64,000 nucleotides of DNA. It comes from Candidatus Ozemobacteraceae bacterium (GTDB lineage Bacteria; Muiribacteriota; Ozemobacteria; Ozemobacterales; Ozemobacteraceae). The notes under the pieces are model-generated. The model saw nothing but the letters and a program-made list of their open reading frames with translations, had not been told where the DNA came from and did no database searches. Made by a program: the position numbers and the translations under genes. Where the stretch lies: the NCBI GenBank assembly GCA_035373905.1, contig DAOSOK010000004.1, forward strand, positions 1 to 64,000, read 5' to 3'. This document shows, in pieces, positions 8,345-19,255 of the stretch (position 1 is its first letter; the number at the start of each line of letters is the position of its first letter).

Positions 8345-9487
8345 ATGAATACGGCTATAAAATTTTGTATCGCCGGCCTTGCCGGGATGACGCTTCTGTT
8401 TTCCGGTGCGCCGTTGTCGGCGCAGGAAACTTGGCAGACGGCCGCGAACGTCGAGCAGAGCCTGGTTTACGAGGCGATCGGGAACATTCAGCCAAAGGTC
8501 GTGACGACGCTTTCCAGCAAGGTCATGGGCAACGTCCTCGAAGTGCTCAAGCGCGAGGGTGACACGGTGAAGGCCGGCGAAACCGTCGTGAAGATCGACG
8601 CCCGCGACGTCGCCTCTGACCTGGCCGGGGCCCGCGCGGGGCTTTCCGAAGCGGCAGCGATGAAGACCGAGATCGATCGCGGTCTTCAGGCCGCCCAGGC
8701 GCAGAAACAGCAGGCGGACGCCGGGCTGAAGCTCGCCGAGTCGTCCTTCCAGCGCATCAGGGAACTGTTCGAGAAAAAGTCGGTCAGCAAGCAGGAATAC
8801 GACCAGGCCGAGGCGGCGTTCACTTCCGCCCAGGCCCAGGTGCGGGGTGCCCAGGCGCAGATCGACTCGCTCGAAGCGAAAAAATCGACCGTGAACGCCC
8901 GCATGTCGCAGGCCCAGGCCGGCATCAGCAAGGTCGAGACGATCAAAAGCCTTGCCGAGGTTACGGCGCCCTTCGGCGGCCGCGTCACGGCCCGCCGCAT
9001 CGAACCCGGCATGCTCGCCGCCCCCGGCGTGCCCCTGCTGACGATCGAGGATTCGTCGCAGCTGCGGTTCGAGGCCATGGTGCCCGAGCGGTTCATCGCG
9101 TCGATCAGCGAAGGCATGCAGGTCGAGGTCACCATCGACGCCCTCGCGGGCCGCGCCTTCTCCGGCGTCGTCGCCGAGATCCTGCCGTCCGCCGACGCCC
9201 TCTCGCACACCTTCATCGTGAAGATCGCCCTCGCGGCACAGCCGGAACTCAGGAGCGGCATGTATGCCCGCGGGGCGTTCGTCATCGGCACCGAGACCGT
9301 GCTTCTTGTTCCGCCCGCAGCGGTCGAGACCCGCGGGCAACTCGAGGGCGTCTGGGCCGAGAGCGACGGGAAGCCAGTCTACAGGCTCGTCAGGACCGGC
9401 CGGACGATGCCGGGCGGCATCGAGATCCTCTCCGGCCTCAGGCCGGGCGACCGGTTCCTCGCCACGCCGCCCGCAGGAGGGAGATGA
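8345..9487 (+). CDS. RND efflux periplasmic adaptor (membrane fusion protein)
   Basis: 380 residues with a signal peptide (MNTAIKFCIAGLAGMTLLFS...LSAQE). The order is typical of HlyD/AcrA-type adaptors: a lipoyl half (GNVLEVLKREGDTVKAGETVVKIDARD), a coiled-coil hairpin of about 120 Ala/Gln/Glu-rich residues, the second lipoyl half (LAEVTAPFGGRVTARRIEPGMLAAPG), then beta-barrel and membrane-proximal domains. No lipobox Cys is present. It links the inner-membrane pump to the TolC-type duct. The stop is three bases from the RND gene start, so expression is coupled. Confidence 0.92.
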   Translation: MNTAIKFCIAGLAGMTLLFSGAPLSAQETWQTAANVEQSLVYEAIGNIQPKVVTTLSSKVMGNVLEVLKREGDTVKAGETVVKIDARDVASDLAGARAGLSEAAAMKTEIDRGLQAAQAQKQQADAGLKLAESSFQRIRELFEKKSVSKQEYDQAEAAFTSAQAQVRGAQAQIDSLEAKKSTVNARMSQAQAGISKVETIKSLAEVTAPFGGRVTARRIEPGMLAAPGVPLLTIEDSSQLRFEAMVPERFIASISEGMQVEVTIDALAGRAFSGVVAEILPSADALSHTFIVKIALAAQPELRSGMYARGAFVIGTETVLLVPPAAVETRGQLEGVWAESDGKPVYRLVRTGRTMPGGIEILSGLRPGDRFLATPPAGGR

Positions 9488-9490
9488 CGC

Positions 9491-12730
<3,240 letters not shown>

Positions 12731-12749
12731 CCTTTCCGGGGAAAAACAC

Positions 12750-12788
12750 GGGCGCGGGGCCGGATTTTCAGGCTCCGCGCCGTTTTTT
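12750..12788 (+). terminator. Intrinsic terminator of the efflux operon
   Basis: GGCGCGGGGCC pairs with GGCTCCGCGCC (one G-U pair) around a short GGATTTTCA loop, followed by G and a run of six T. It is 20 bases beyond the RND stop. The remainder up to 12914 contains an AT-rich patch and no gene. Confidence 0.8.
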
Positions 12789-12914
12789 CGCCGGCGATAT
12801 CAATGTTCCGGAAAGGAAACGGCATCCGCAGGTGCGCAGATGCCGCAGATATAATATGAATATGTATATATAAAAACCAGGAGTGGAGTCTTTCAGCACG
12901 GCCTTGAAAAACGG

Positions 12915-14006
12915 CTAGTTGGCTCCGGGCTGGTGGTCCAGGAGGGTGGACAGCGGGTCGTCGGGAACGCCGGCCGGTGATGCCGTTGCCGATGCCGGTT
13001 GGAGTGTCGGGGAGGCCACGACGGCGGCCGAAGTGGGCTGCGGGAACTCCGGTTGTCCGATGACCGCCGACGGCGTCGCCGTTTCAGAGGCGACGGCGGG
13101 GATGGCGGTGTCGATCGTGCGCGGCGAGGGGACGGCGTCCCATGCCCGGATGTCGGGTTCGGCGAGCGTTTCGAGAGAGACCCGTTCGCCGCAGACCGCG
13201 CGGGTTCCCGGGGTGAGAATGATCGGCGGCTCCGAGGCGATGCTCAGCGTGAGCTTCCCTTCGAACAGATCGACGCGGGCGGTATTCGATGCGATCCTGA
13301 CGCCGAATGCCGCGTTGACGGCCTTGATCGAAACGGCCCCGGCGTTCAGGGGGCGGATGGCAGGCTGACCGGATGCGAAATTGCACCTGACGGCCCCGGC
13401 CTCGAGCCGGAGTTGTTCGTTGTCGATCGTGAGCCTGGAGTCGGGGAGAAGGTCGATCCGGCCGCTCGTTTCGACCGTGAGAGCGAAATGGCCGTCGCTT
13501 CCTGTGGTGAAGGAGGTCGGTTCCGTGAAGAGGCCGTTCGTCAGGTTCGTCGAAGCGCTCCAGCGGCCTTCTGCGGAGATCAGGCCGACGGGCGCGTCGA
13601 GCTTCCCGGCCAGCGCCGTCCGGGCCTGCGACGAGGTCCGCGTGCCGCCCGGCCCGTCGGAGACGGGGCGGGAAGTCGAGAAGAACAGCAGCCCGGCGAG
13701 GGCGGCCGTGGCGAGAACCGACAGCCAGCCGATGAAACGGCGGGCGCCGCCGGCCGTTTCAGCCGTGCCGGGCACCGCCTGGACCGGAACCGGAAGACCC
13801 CGGACGGCTGCCATGATGCGCGGCGTGAGGTCGGGGCCTTCGCGGAGGCGCAGCCGCTTCAGATCGGCCTGGCCCCGGCGGGCTTCGTCGATCATCGCCC
13901 GGCACGCGCCGCATTCGCCGAGATGGCGCTCGAAGGCGGCCCGCTCGCTGCCCTGCAGCGCGCCGTCCAGATACTCGCAGCACCTTACCTCGTCGAAATG
14001 GTTCAT
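12915..14006 (-). CDS. Membrane anti-sigma factor with zinc finger and FecR domain
   Basis: 363 residues from the ATG at 14006 (an ATG nine bases earlier is the alternative). The N-terminus carries the zinc-binding anti-sigma motif H28-x3-C32-x2-C35 (RHLGECGACRA), so it should bind the ECF sigma encoded just upstream. One transmembrane helix follows (FIGWLSVLATAALAGLLFF, about 88-109). The periplasmic part contains a FecR-like domain (strands GAVSIKAVNAAFGVRIASNTARVDLFEGKL, then LTPGTRAVCG) and a Pro/Ala/Ser-rich tail. FecR domains sense an envelope partner and pass the signal to the sigma factor. A promoter-like motif lies just before the gene, so its dose may be set separately from the sigma factor. 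Confidence 0.85.
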   Translation of the reverse strand: MNHFDEVRCCEYLDGALQGSERAAFERHLGECGACRAMIDEARRGQADLKRLRLREGPDLTPRIMAAVRGLPVPVQAVPGTAETAGGARRFIGWLSVLATAALAGLLFFSTSRPVSDGPGGTRTSSQARTALAGKLDAPVGLISAEGRWSASTNLTNGLFTEPTSFTTGSDGHFALTVETSGRIDLLPDSRLTIDNEQLRLEAGAVRCNFASGQPAIRPLNAGAVSIKAVNAAFGVRIASNTARVDLFEGKLTLSIASEPPIILTPGTRAVCGERVSLETLAEPDIRAWDAVPSPRTIDTAIPAVASETATPSAVIGQPEFPQPTSAAVVASPTLQPASATASPAGVPDDPLSTLLDHQPGAN

Positions 14007-14026
14007 ATCGTTCATCCTGTCGTTCT

Positions 14027-14058
14027 TATCTTTCCCTGAAACGACCGACGGTTACATT
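14027..14058 (-). promoter_or_regulatory. Candidate ECF-sigma promoter before the anti-sigma gene
   Basis: Read on the minus strand: AATGTAAC (14058-14051), a 19-base spacer, then AGATA (14031-14027). The same two blocks with exactly the same spacer occur at 18238-18207, before the first gene of the operon. ECF sigma factors often use a -35 element ending in AAC, so an autoregulated promoter is plausible. The resulting leader would be very short, which favours the anti-sigma start at 14006. Confidence 0.5.
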
Positions 14059-14068
14059 CATCGAACAC

Positions 14069-14656
14069 TTATTCACCCTCATTTCCGAGTGCGGCGGGCG
14101 AATCCGCGAGGGTTTCCTTCTGAAGCGTCTGCCCGAGCATGCGCCGGGCCCGGAACAGCCGGATCTTCACGAGATGCTGGGGAATTTCGAGGATCTCGGA
14201 TATCTGCTGGTACGATCGTTCGAAAAAGTAGAACAGCCAGACGACGAGCTTGAAATCATCGGGAAGCCGGGCCATCGCCGCCCCCACCGTCTCCTGTCGC
14301 TCGCGCCGGAGCTGTTCGTCGAGGGGGTCGCAGAAGATCGGGATTTCGGCGTCAGGAAGCGGGACCGGGGCCTTTTTCCGGAGCGCCTTGTAACAGTGGT
14401 TGGTGGCTATTTTCAGGATCCAGTTCGTGAAGGAACGCGACTGGTCGAATCTTCCGAGGCTCTGGTACGTCGCGATGAAGACTTCCTGGACGACGTCTTC
14501 GGCCGCCGCGGGCCGCCGCACGTGAAACAGCGCCATCATGTAAATCTTGCTCTGATACCGCTTCACGAGCTCGCCGAACGCTTCCACCCGGCCGGCGAGC
14601 ACCTGCCTGACGATCTCGGCGTCCTCGGGCGGATGAGACCCGGGGCGGTCCGTCAT
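14069..14656 (-). CDS. ECF-family RNA polymerase sigma factor
   Basis: 195 residues, the usual ECF size. Region 2 is clear (FGELVKRYQSKIYMMALFHV...AEDVVQEVFIATYQSLGRFD, then FTNWILKIATNHCYKALRK), as is region 4 (LPDDFKLVVWLFYFFERSYQQISEILEIPQHLVKIRLFRARRML). I chose the ATG at 14656 because it overlaps the stop of the upstream pseudopilin gene (ATGA). The anti-sigma gene follows after about 60 bases. An ECF factor translationally coupled to a pseudopilin gene is unusual and suggests that pilus or pseudopilus production and this regulator are tied together. Confidence 0.92.
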   Translation of the reverse strand: MTDRPGSHPPEDAEIVRQVLAGRVEAFGELVKRYQSKIYMMALFHVRRPAAAEDVVQEVFIATYQSLGRFDQSRSFTNWILKIATNHCYKALRKKAPVPLPDAEIPIFCDPLDEQLRRERQETVGAAMARLPDDFKLVVWLFYFFERSYQQISEILEIPQHLVKIRLFRARRMLGQTLQKETLADSPAALGNEGE

Positions 14657-15204
14657 GGTTCCCATCCGGGGACGAGGCTGTTGCTGGCGTGGTTCGAGCA
14701 GTAGATGAACCGGTTCACCTCGAAGACCTCCGTTCCCTTCGGCGGCGTGCCGATCTTGAGATGAACGCGGAATCCCATGCGGTTGTCGGGCAGGTCGACA
14801 CGGGTGAACTTCGTGTCGAGCACCAGCAGTTCGCGGCAGTAGACGTATTCTTCAGAGGTTCCCGACGTTGGGATATGCTTCCGGATGAGACCCCGGTTGG
14901 AGGGCGGGCGCTCGTAGATGATCGAGCTCTGGGACAGCCCGCTTCCATCGCTTTCGAGAATCCCGATCTTGGCGGAGGGCTCTTCGGAGCCGGGTTGCAT
15001 CGAAGAAAGATCGACGGCGCGCTGGACGTCGTCTTCGATCTGGGAGAGGAGGATCGCTGTCGACTGGACGTTCGTGAGGTGCGCGGCGCCCTTCGTCGAG
15101 GTTTCCATGCCTTTCGACAGGAGGCGGCTGAGCGCGTAGACGACGATCGACGCGAGCAGCACGCTGACGGCGATTTCCACGAGGGTGAATGCTCGGCGTT
15201 TCAT
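14653..15204 (-). CDS. PilW/GspJ-type pseudopilin
   Basis: 183 residues. The leader is five residues (MKRRA) and the prepilin core FTLVEIAVSVLLASIVVYALS has Glu at +5. The residue before the cleavage site is Ala instead of the usual Gly, as in the neighbouring pseudopilin. The helix is followed by a body with IESxDV-type strands and a late Cys pair (EYVYCRELL, FIYCSNH). The stop overlaps the ECF sigma start and the start lies three bases after the stop of the PilV-like gene. Likely a minor pseudopilin. Confidence 0.82.
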   Translation of the reverse strand: MKRRAFTLVEIAVSVLLASIVVYALSRLLSKGMETSTKGAAHLTNVQSTAILLSQIEDDVQRAVDLSSMQPGSEEPSAKIGILESDGSGLSQSSIIYERPPSNRGLIRKHIPTSGTSEEYVYCRELLVLDTKFTRVDLPDNRMGFRVHLKIGTPPKGTEVFEVNRFIYCSNHASNSLVPGWEP

Positions 15205-15207
15205 GGT

Positions 15208-15636
15208 TCAGCGGTTCCTGTACATCATGCAGCTCATCGAGATGTTCCGTTTGACCTGCGCGGTTTTCCAGGCGACCTCCGCGATGAGGACCTTGTAGGT
15301 GAACGGCACCGTCGCCGGAACCGACGGGATGACGACCGAGAGTTTCCTCTCGAAGCGCTCGTCGGCTTTCAGAACGAAGCTCGAGCCGTCCGCCTGCGTC
15401 ACCTCGAGAGCGTTCGCATCACGTGTTCCCGGCGCGAGGAACGGCGAATCGAACGACTTCGACAGGGCGTAATCGAGAAGTTCGGTCGCGTAGGTGTAAG
15501 CGAGCACCTCGTCGCGGGTCTGCTGGGTGCCTGCCGCTCCCCGGGAGAAAATGAAAAAGATGGGGGAGAGACACGCCGCGACGACGAGAACGGCGATCAT
15601 GACTTCGGTGATGGTGAAGGCGTTCTTCTTGTTCAT
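15208..15636 (-). CDS. PilV/GspI-type pseudopilin
   Basis: 142 residues with a six-residue leader MNKKNA and core FTITEVMIAVLVVAACLSPIFFIFSRG, Glu at +5. Ala at -1 is permitted by some prepilin peptidases but is less common. 'TQQTRDEVLAYTYATELLDYAL' after the helix is the typical PilV/GspI segment. Its start overlaps the end of the 709-residue PilX-like gene by four bases. Part of the same operon as the SH3b protein, ECF sigma factor and anti-sigma. Confidence 0.82.
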   Translation of the reverse strand: MNKKNAFTITEVMIAVLVVAACLSPIFFIFSRGAAGTQQTRDEVLAYTYATELLDYALSKSFDSPFLAPGTRDANALEVTQADGSSFVLKADERFERKLSVVIPSVPATVPFTYKVLIAEVAWKTAQVKRNISMSCMMYRNR

Positions 15637-17762
15637 TTCAGTTGCAGGGGCGTCGGATTGAGCGTGAACGAGAGCAGGTCCTGTTCGGACATCTCGTCGG
15701 CGGTCTGCTCGGGAAGAGCGGCGAGGGGAAGGGCGTATTCGAGCTCGGCGCCCTGCGAGGCGCTCGAGATGTCGAACCGTTTCATGGCGACGGCCCCCTT
15801 GATCTGCGGCCGGCCGTTGTCGGTCACGGTGACGCGCCCCTTCGGCGCGGTCAGGGCGGCCTGGACGGGGCCGTTGATGTCGAGGGTGATGTCGCCGTCG
15901 AGCGTGACGAGCTGGAGGACCTTGAACTCGGAACCGACGGTGGCGTTGATCTTGTTGGAAATGAGGATATTGCCCTTTTCGAGCACGATCCCGCCGTTGC
16001 TGATCACGTCGAGATTATCCTTGATCACCATATCCGCCGCGCCGGGCACGTATACCCAGCCGTTGAGGTCGAGTTTGTTGCCCTTGAGCAGGCCGCGGTC
16101 GCGGAGGTTGTTCCAGATGTCCTGCGGGGCGTTGCTGGCCGGAAGCGTCCAACTGGTGCGTTTTCCCGGCACGTTCATCGCCGTGATGAAGGGCGCCATG
16201 GACTTGAGGCTGGTCGCCCCGGTGAGAGTGTTGAAGGGGGCCGGGATCGCATGCATCATGTCCGCCGGCGGAAGCGGATTCGAATTCATGAGCGTGATGA
16301 GCGGGCTTGTCTGGAGGCTCTGGAGAGGGAAGGCCAGGTTGTTGTTGGTGACCATGACGGCGATAGACAGATTGTAGGGGCTGTAGGCGAGATTGCTGGC
16401 GTATTTCTGGTTGAACCGCTTGAGCGACTCCGCCGATGACGGGTCGAAGAAGGAGGCGCGTTCTGCCGGTTTGATGAGGGTGGTGAAGGTGGAGATATTG
16501 TCGTTTTCCGGCATTGGCATCGGCGTCAGATACTCCTGCCAGTAGGTCAGATTCCCCGAATCGCCTGGGATGTAGTTCAGAAAATCCGGCGAGAAGCGCT
16601 TCCGAACGTCCTTGATCGCCTTCGCGGTGATATATGAGCGAAACACCTCGCCGAGCACGAGCGTCGGGGACTTCTTCGAGTCGGTGCCGTACAGGCGGAA
16701 AATCGAGTTGAAACGCGCGAGCGAGGCGAGCTTGGAGTTGGCGATGAATCCCCACCATTCGCGGGCGCCCGACGACGTCGTGTCGAACGTGGTTCCCTGA
16801 TCCCAGCCGAGGAGGGCGATCTCGCCGCCGTCATCGAGCCACTCGATCGTGTACAGTCCGTCGCCCTTGCCGCTCTTGAACAGCTGGAAGCCTTCGGCGA
16901 ATTTTCCCGGGCTGGGCCAGCCGCGCGCAAGGTTGAGATACACCCTTCCGCCCCCGAGATAGATGAGGCCGCGCTTTCCCTGGACGAGGCTGTCGAAAGT
17001 GAGGCTGCTGAGGGAGAGTTGATCGTCGCCGTTCCAGAGAACCCAGGGGGTGACCTGAGAGCCGGTCTGGAGATTGCCGGTGACATCCGTGGCGGCGAGG
17101 TTGAAACGCCATGGCGAGCGGGTCGGGGAGCCGTCCAGGGCATCCTCGACATACAGATTGAACTTCGAGAGCACCGGGATGATGGCGGCCGTCACCTTGA
17201 CCCGAAGTGCATAGTGGTAGTCTTCCGGGTATTCCGGGCCGTTCGTTTTCTTGTACCTGATCGTCACGTACAGGTGGATGATGCCGGATTTCTCCCGGGG
17301 AAACTTCGGGGAGATTGTCGAGAAATCGCTCTGCCTGCATTCATACCGGATCTCGTAATTGAAGGTTCCGTGAGCCGCCAGCGGCTTGATCAGCTCGCTG
17401 ACGACGTTGGAGAAATCCGGGGTGCCCGAGTCGAGCGCGATGGGCGGATTGGCGGTGCGCGAAAGCTCGCCCATCGAGCCCGCGGGCTTGCGGAGATAGG
17501 TGACCAGGGGGTGGTCCGTTCTGAGAAGAATGTCGTGCTGGATTTTCTGAGCCGCGAGTTGCGCGAGGGAATTGGCCAGCACGCCCGTGATGCGCTGCTG
17601 TGCCTGCTTGTGGCCCGCGCGACTCTGTCTCACCATATACTGGATGAAATAGCCGCCGATGAGCAGAAGCGCGAACATGACGCCTCCCGCAAGAATCAGG
17701 ACCGAACCGCTCCGGTTCGATGCCTGCCTCGGGGTGGTCGTTGGCCGGGGCGGAAGGGTCAT
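15633..17762 (-). CDS. Large PilX-like protein with a long passenger region
   Basis: 709 residues. After a Pro/Thr-rich, basic cytoplasmic stretch (to about residue 18) comes one hydrophobic helix, SGSVLILAGGVMFALLLIGG, followed by a long helical segment (RAGHKQAQQRITGVLANSLAQLAAQKI) as in PilX/GspK-type proteins; no Glu at +5. GspK proteins are about 300 residues, so this is far larger. The C-terminal 120 residues alternate short strands (NATVGSEFKVLQLVTLDGD, LTAPKGRVTVTDNG), which looks like a beta-solenoid. It precedes two true pseudopilins and could cap a pseudopilus tip. The family of the middle region is not recognised. Confidence 0.72.
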   Translation of the reverse strand: MTLPPRPTTTPRQASNRSGSVLILAGGVMFALLLIGGYFIQYMVRQSRAGHKQAQQRITGVLANSLAQLAAQKIQHDILLRTDHPLVTYLRKPAGSMGELSRTANPPIALDSGTPDFSNVVSELIKPLAAHGTFNYEIRYECRQSDFSTISPKFPREKSGIIHLYVTIRYKKTNGPEYPEDYHYALRVKVTAAIIPVLSKFNLYVEDALDGSPTRSPWRFNLAATDVTGNLQTGSQVTPWVLWNGDDQLSLSSLTFDSLVQGKRGLIYLGGGRVYLNLARGWPSPGKFAEGFQLFKSGKGDGLYTIEWLDDGGEIALLGWDQGTTFDTTSSGAREWWGFIANSKLASLARFNSIFRLYGTDSKKSPTLVLGEVFRSYITAKAIKDVRKRFSPDFLNYIPGDSGNLTYWQEYLTPMPMPENDNISTFTTLIKPAERASFFDPSSAESLKRFNQKYASNLAYSPYNLSIAVMVTNNNLAFPLQSLQTSPLITLMNSNPLPPADMMHAIPAPFNTLTGATSLKSMAPFITAMNVPGKRTSWTLPASNAPQDIWNNLRDRGLLKGNKLDLNGWVYVPGAADMVIKDNLDVISNGGIVLEKGNILISNKINATVGSEFKVLQLVTLDGDITLDINGPVQAALTAPKGRVTVTDNGRPQIKGAVAMKRFDISSASQGAELEYALPLAALPEQTADEMSEQDLLSFTLNPTPLQLK

Positions 17763-17783
17763 GGCGAGGGTGCGGAATCCATC

Positions 17784-18173
17784 TCAGAAATCGTTGCGGG
17801 GGAGGCTGCGCAGGTCGGGTGTGGCCGATTCCGGACGCTTGGGATCCGTGGTGCCGAGGGTGGTCGTCGGCCGCTTGGCGGCCTCGTCGTCGGATACCTC
17901 GGTATAGGACGTGACGTCGATGTAGCTCTTGTACACGTACCTATTGGTGGAACCCTGGAAATTGATCTGATACCAGTTGCCCACGACGTCGACGATCGAC
18001 ACTGAGTCGCCCTGGTAGATCACGGTCACGATCGTGTAGTTCGTTCCCGGACCGGTTCGGACGTTGAGCGCGCTGCAGTTCACCTTGCCGGCGGACGGAA
18101 CCTGCATGGCCCAGAGAACGCCGGTCAGGAACAACGTGGCGAAAAGGATCGCCGGCCATTTGTACCCTCGCAT
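17784..18173 (-). CDS. Exported SH3b-domain protein
   Basis: 129 residues from the ATG at 18173, which has AAAGGAG eight bases upstream; an in-frame ATG further upstream lacks one. A signal peptide or anchor (WPAILFATLFLTGVLWAMQ) is followed by a bacterial SH3 domain (NCSALNVRTGPGTNYTIVTVIYQGDSVSIVDVVGNWYQINF...GYVYKSYI pattern, about 35-95) and a short charged tail. SH3b domains usually bind peptidoglycan or other wall ligands. It is the first gene of the pseudopilin/ECF operon, so it may provide the wall-side cue or anchor. The promoter-like motif 34 bases upstream is shared with the anti-sigma gene. Confidence 0.82.
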   Translation of the reverse strand: MRGYKWPAILFATLFLTGVLWAMQVPSAGKVNCSALNVRTGPGTNYTIVTVIYQGDSVSIVDVVGNWYQINFQGSTNRYVYKSYIDVTSYTEVSDDEAAKRPTTTLGTTDPKRPESATPDLRSLPRNDF

Positions 18174-18206
18174 GGCGTGGACTCCTTTCACGGAATGAAT
18201 CATCCG

Positions 18207-18238
18207 TATCTACCGTCGAACGGCGGAAAAGTTACATT
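18207..18238 (-). promoter_or_regulatory. Candidate ECF-sigma promoter at the head of the pseudopilin/ECF operon
   Basis: Minus strand: AATGTAAC (18238-18231), 19-base spacer, AGATA (18211-18207), 34 bases before the SH3b start. Same blocks and same spacing as at 14058-14027. The most economical explanation is an autoregulatory promoter read by the operon's own ECF sigma factor. Confidence 0.55.
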
Positions 18239-18253
18239 TTTTTCGAGGGTGCG

Positions 18254-19252
18254 TCAGATGGAGACGTCCCGGAGCATGGCGGCGGCGTCTTCGGGCGGGG
18301 TGGGGTTGATGTAGAAGCCGGACCCCCATTCGAAGCCGGCGACGTTCGTCAGCTTGGGGATGATCTCGAGATGCCAGTGGTAAAAGTCGCGATAGGACTC
18401 GGAGCACGGGGAACTGTGGAGCACGAAGTTGAACGGAATGCCCGGCAGAAGGGCTTCCAGTCTCTTGAGCGCTCCCTGGAGCGTCGCGGCGAACGAGTGT
18501 ACATGCTCGTTGTCGATGTTCTCGAAAAACGGCTGATGCGTCTTGGGAATGATCTCGATTTCGAAGGGGAACCGCGACGCGAAGGGGCAGAACGCCATGA
18601 AATGCGCGTCTTGGAGGATGATGCGCGAGGACTGCTCGGTCTCCTGACGAAGAATATCGCAAAATATACATCTGTCGTGATAATGGAAATACTCGCGCGC
18701 GCCGTCGAGCTCCTCCTCGATCCGCTTGGGGATGATCGGGGTGGCGATGATGTGCGAGTGGGCATGGGAAAAGTTCGAGACGCCCCTGCCGCTGTTTTTC
18801 ACGATCATCAGGTGCTTGAACCGCGGGTTTTTTTTGATCTCGAGCAGGCGTTGCTTATACGCCCAGATGACCTCGCGGACCATATCTATTGGTATAGATT
18901 GCAGGGTCTGCGTGTGCTGCGGGGTTTCGACGAGGACCTCATGGATGCCAATCGAGTTCATCGCGTCGAACATGCCGATGCCCTCCCGGCCGGCGTCGCC
19001 GGCGGGCACGAGAATCGGATCGCGGTCGGGGATGACGCGGACCCACCATCCCTTCTCGTTCGCGGCCGTGCCGGCCTTCCGGAAGGACATCGTCTCGCCG
19101 GGGGTCATCCGCTCGTTGCCTTCACAGAACGGGCATTCGGCCTGGTCGTCGGGCGCCCCGGTCGGGACGGGATAATCGTGCGGCCGTTTCCCGCGTTCGG
19201 GGGAGATGATCACCCATTGCTTGAGAACAGGGTCTTTTCGCAGCTGCGGCAT
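18254..19252 (-). CDS. GalT-like nucleotidyltransferase paralogue with an HxHxH active site
   Basis: 332 residues, related over its whole length to the next gene (MPQLRKDP... start, CPFC zinc pair at 40/43, GFEWGSGFYINP end). The catalytic segment reads SHAHSH (163-167 = H-A-H-S-H) where galactose-1-phosphate uridylyltransferases have HPHxQ. The last position corresponds to Gln168 of E. coli GalT (Gln188 in human), known to be important for uridylyl transfer. HxHxH is the pattern of HIT-type hydrolases, so this copy may have a different acceptor or act as a phosphorylase or hydrolase. Its start is three bases from the stop of its paralogue, so the two are co-expressed. Confidence 0.82.
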   Translation of the reverse strand: MPQLRKDPVLKQWVIISPERGKRPHDYPVPTGAPDDQAECPFCEGNERMTPGETMSFRKAGTAANEKGWWVRVIPDRDPILVPAGDAGREGIGMFDAMNSIGIHEVLVETPQHTQTLQSIPIDMVREVIWAYKQRLLEIKKNPRFKHLMIVKNSGRGVSNFSHAHSHIIATPIIPKRIEEELDGAREYFHYHDRCIFCDILRQETEQSSRIILQDAHFMAFCPFASRFPFEIEIIPKTHQPFFENIDNEHVHSFAATLQGALKRLEALLPGIPFNFVLHSSPCSESYRDFYHWHLEIIPKLTNVAGFEWGSGFYINPTPPEDAAAMLRDVSI

Positions 19253-19255
19253 TGG

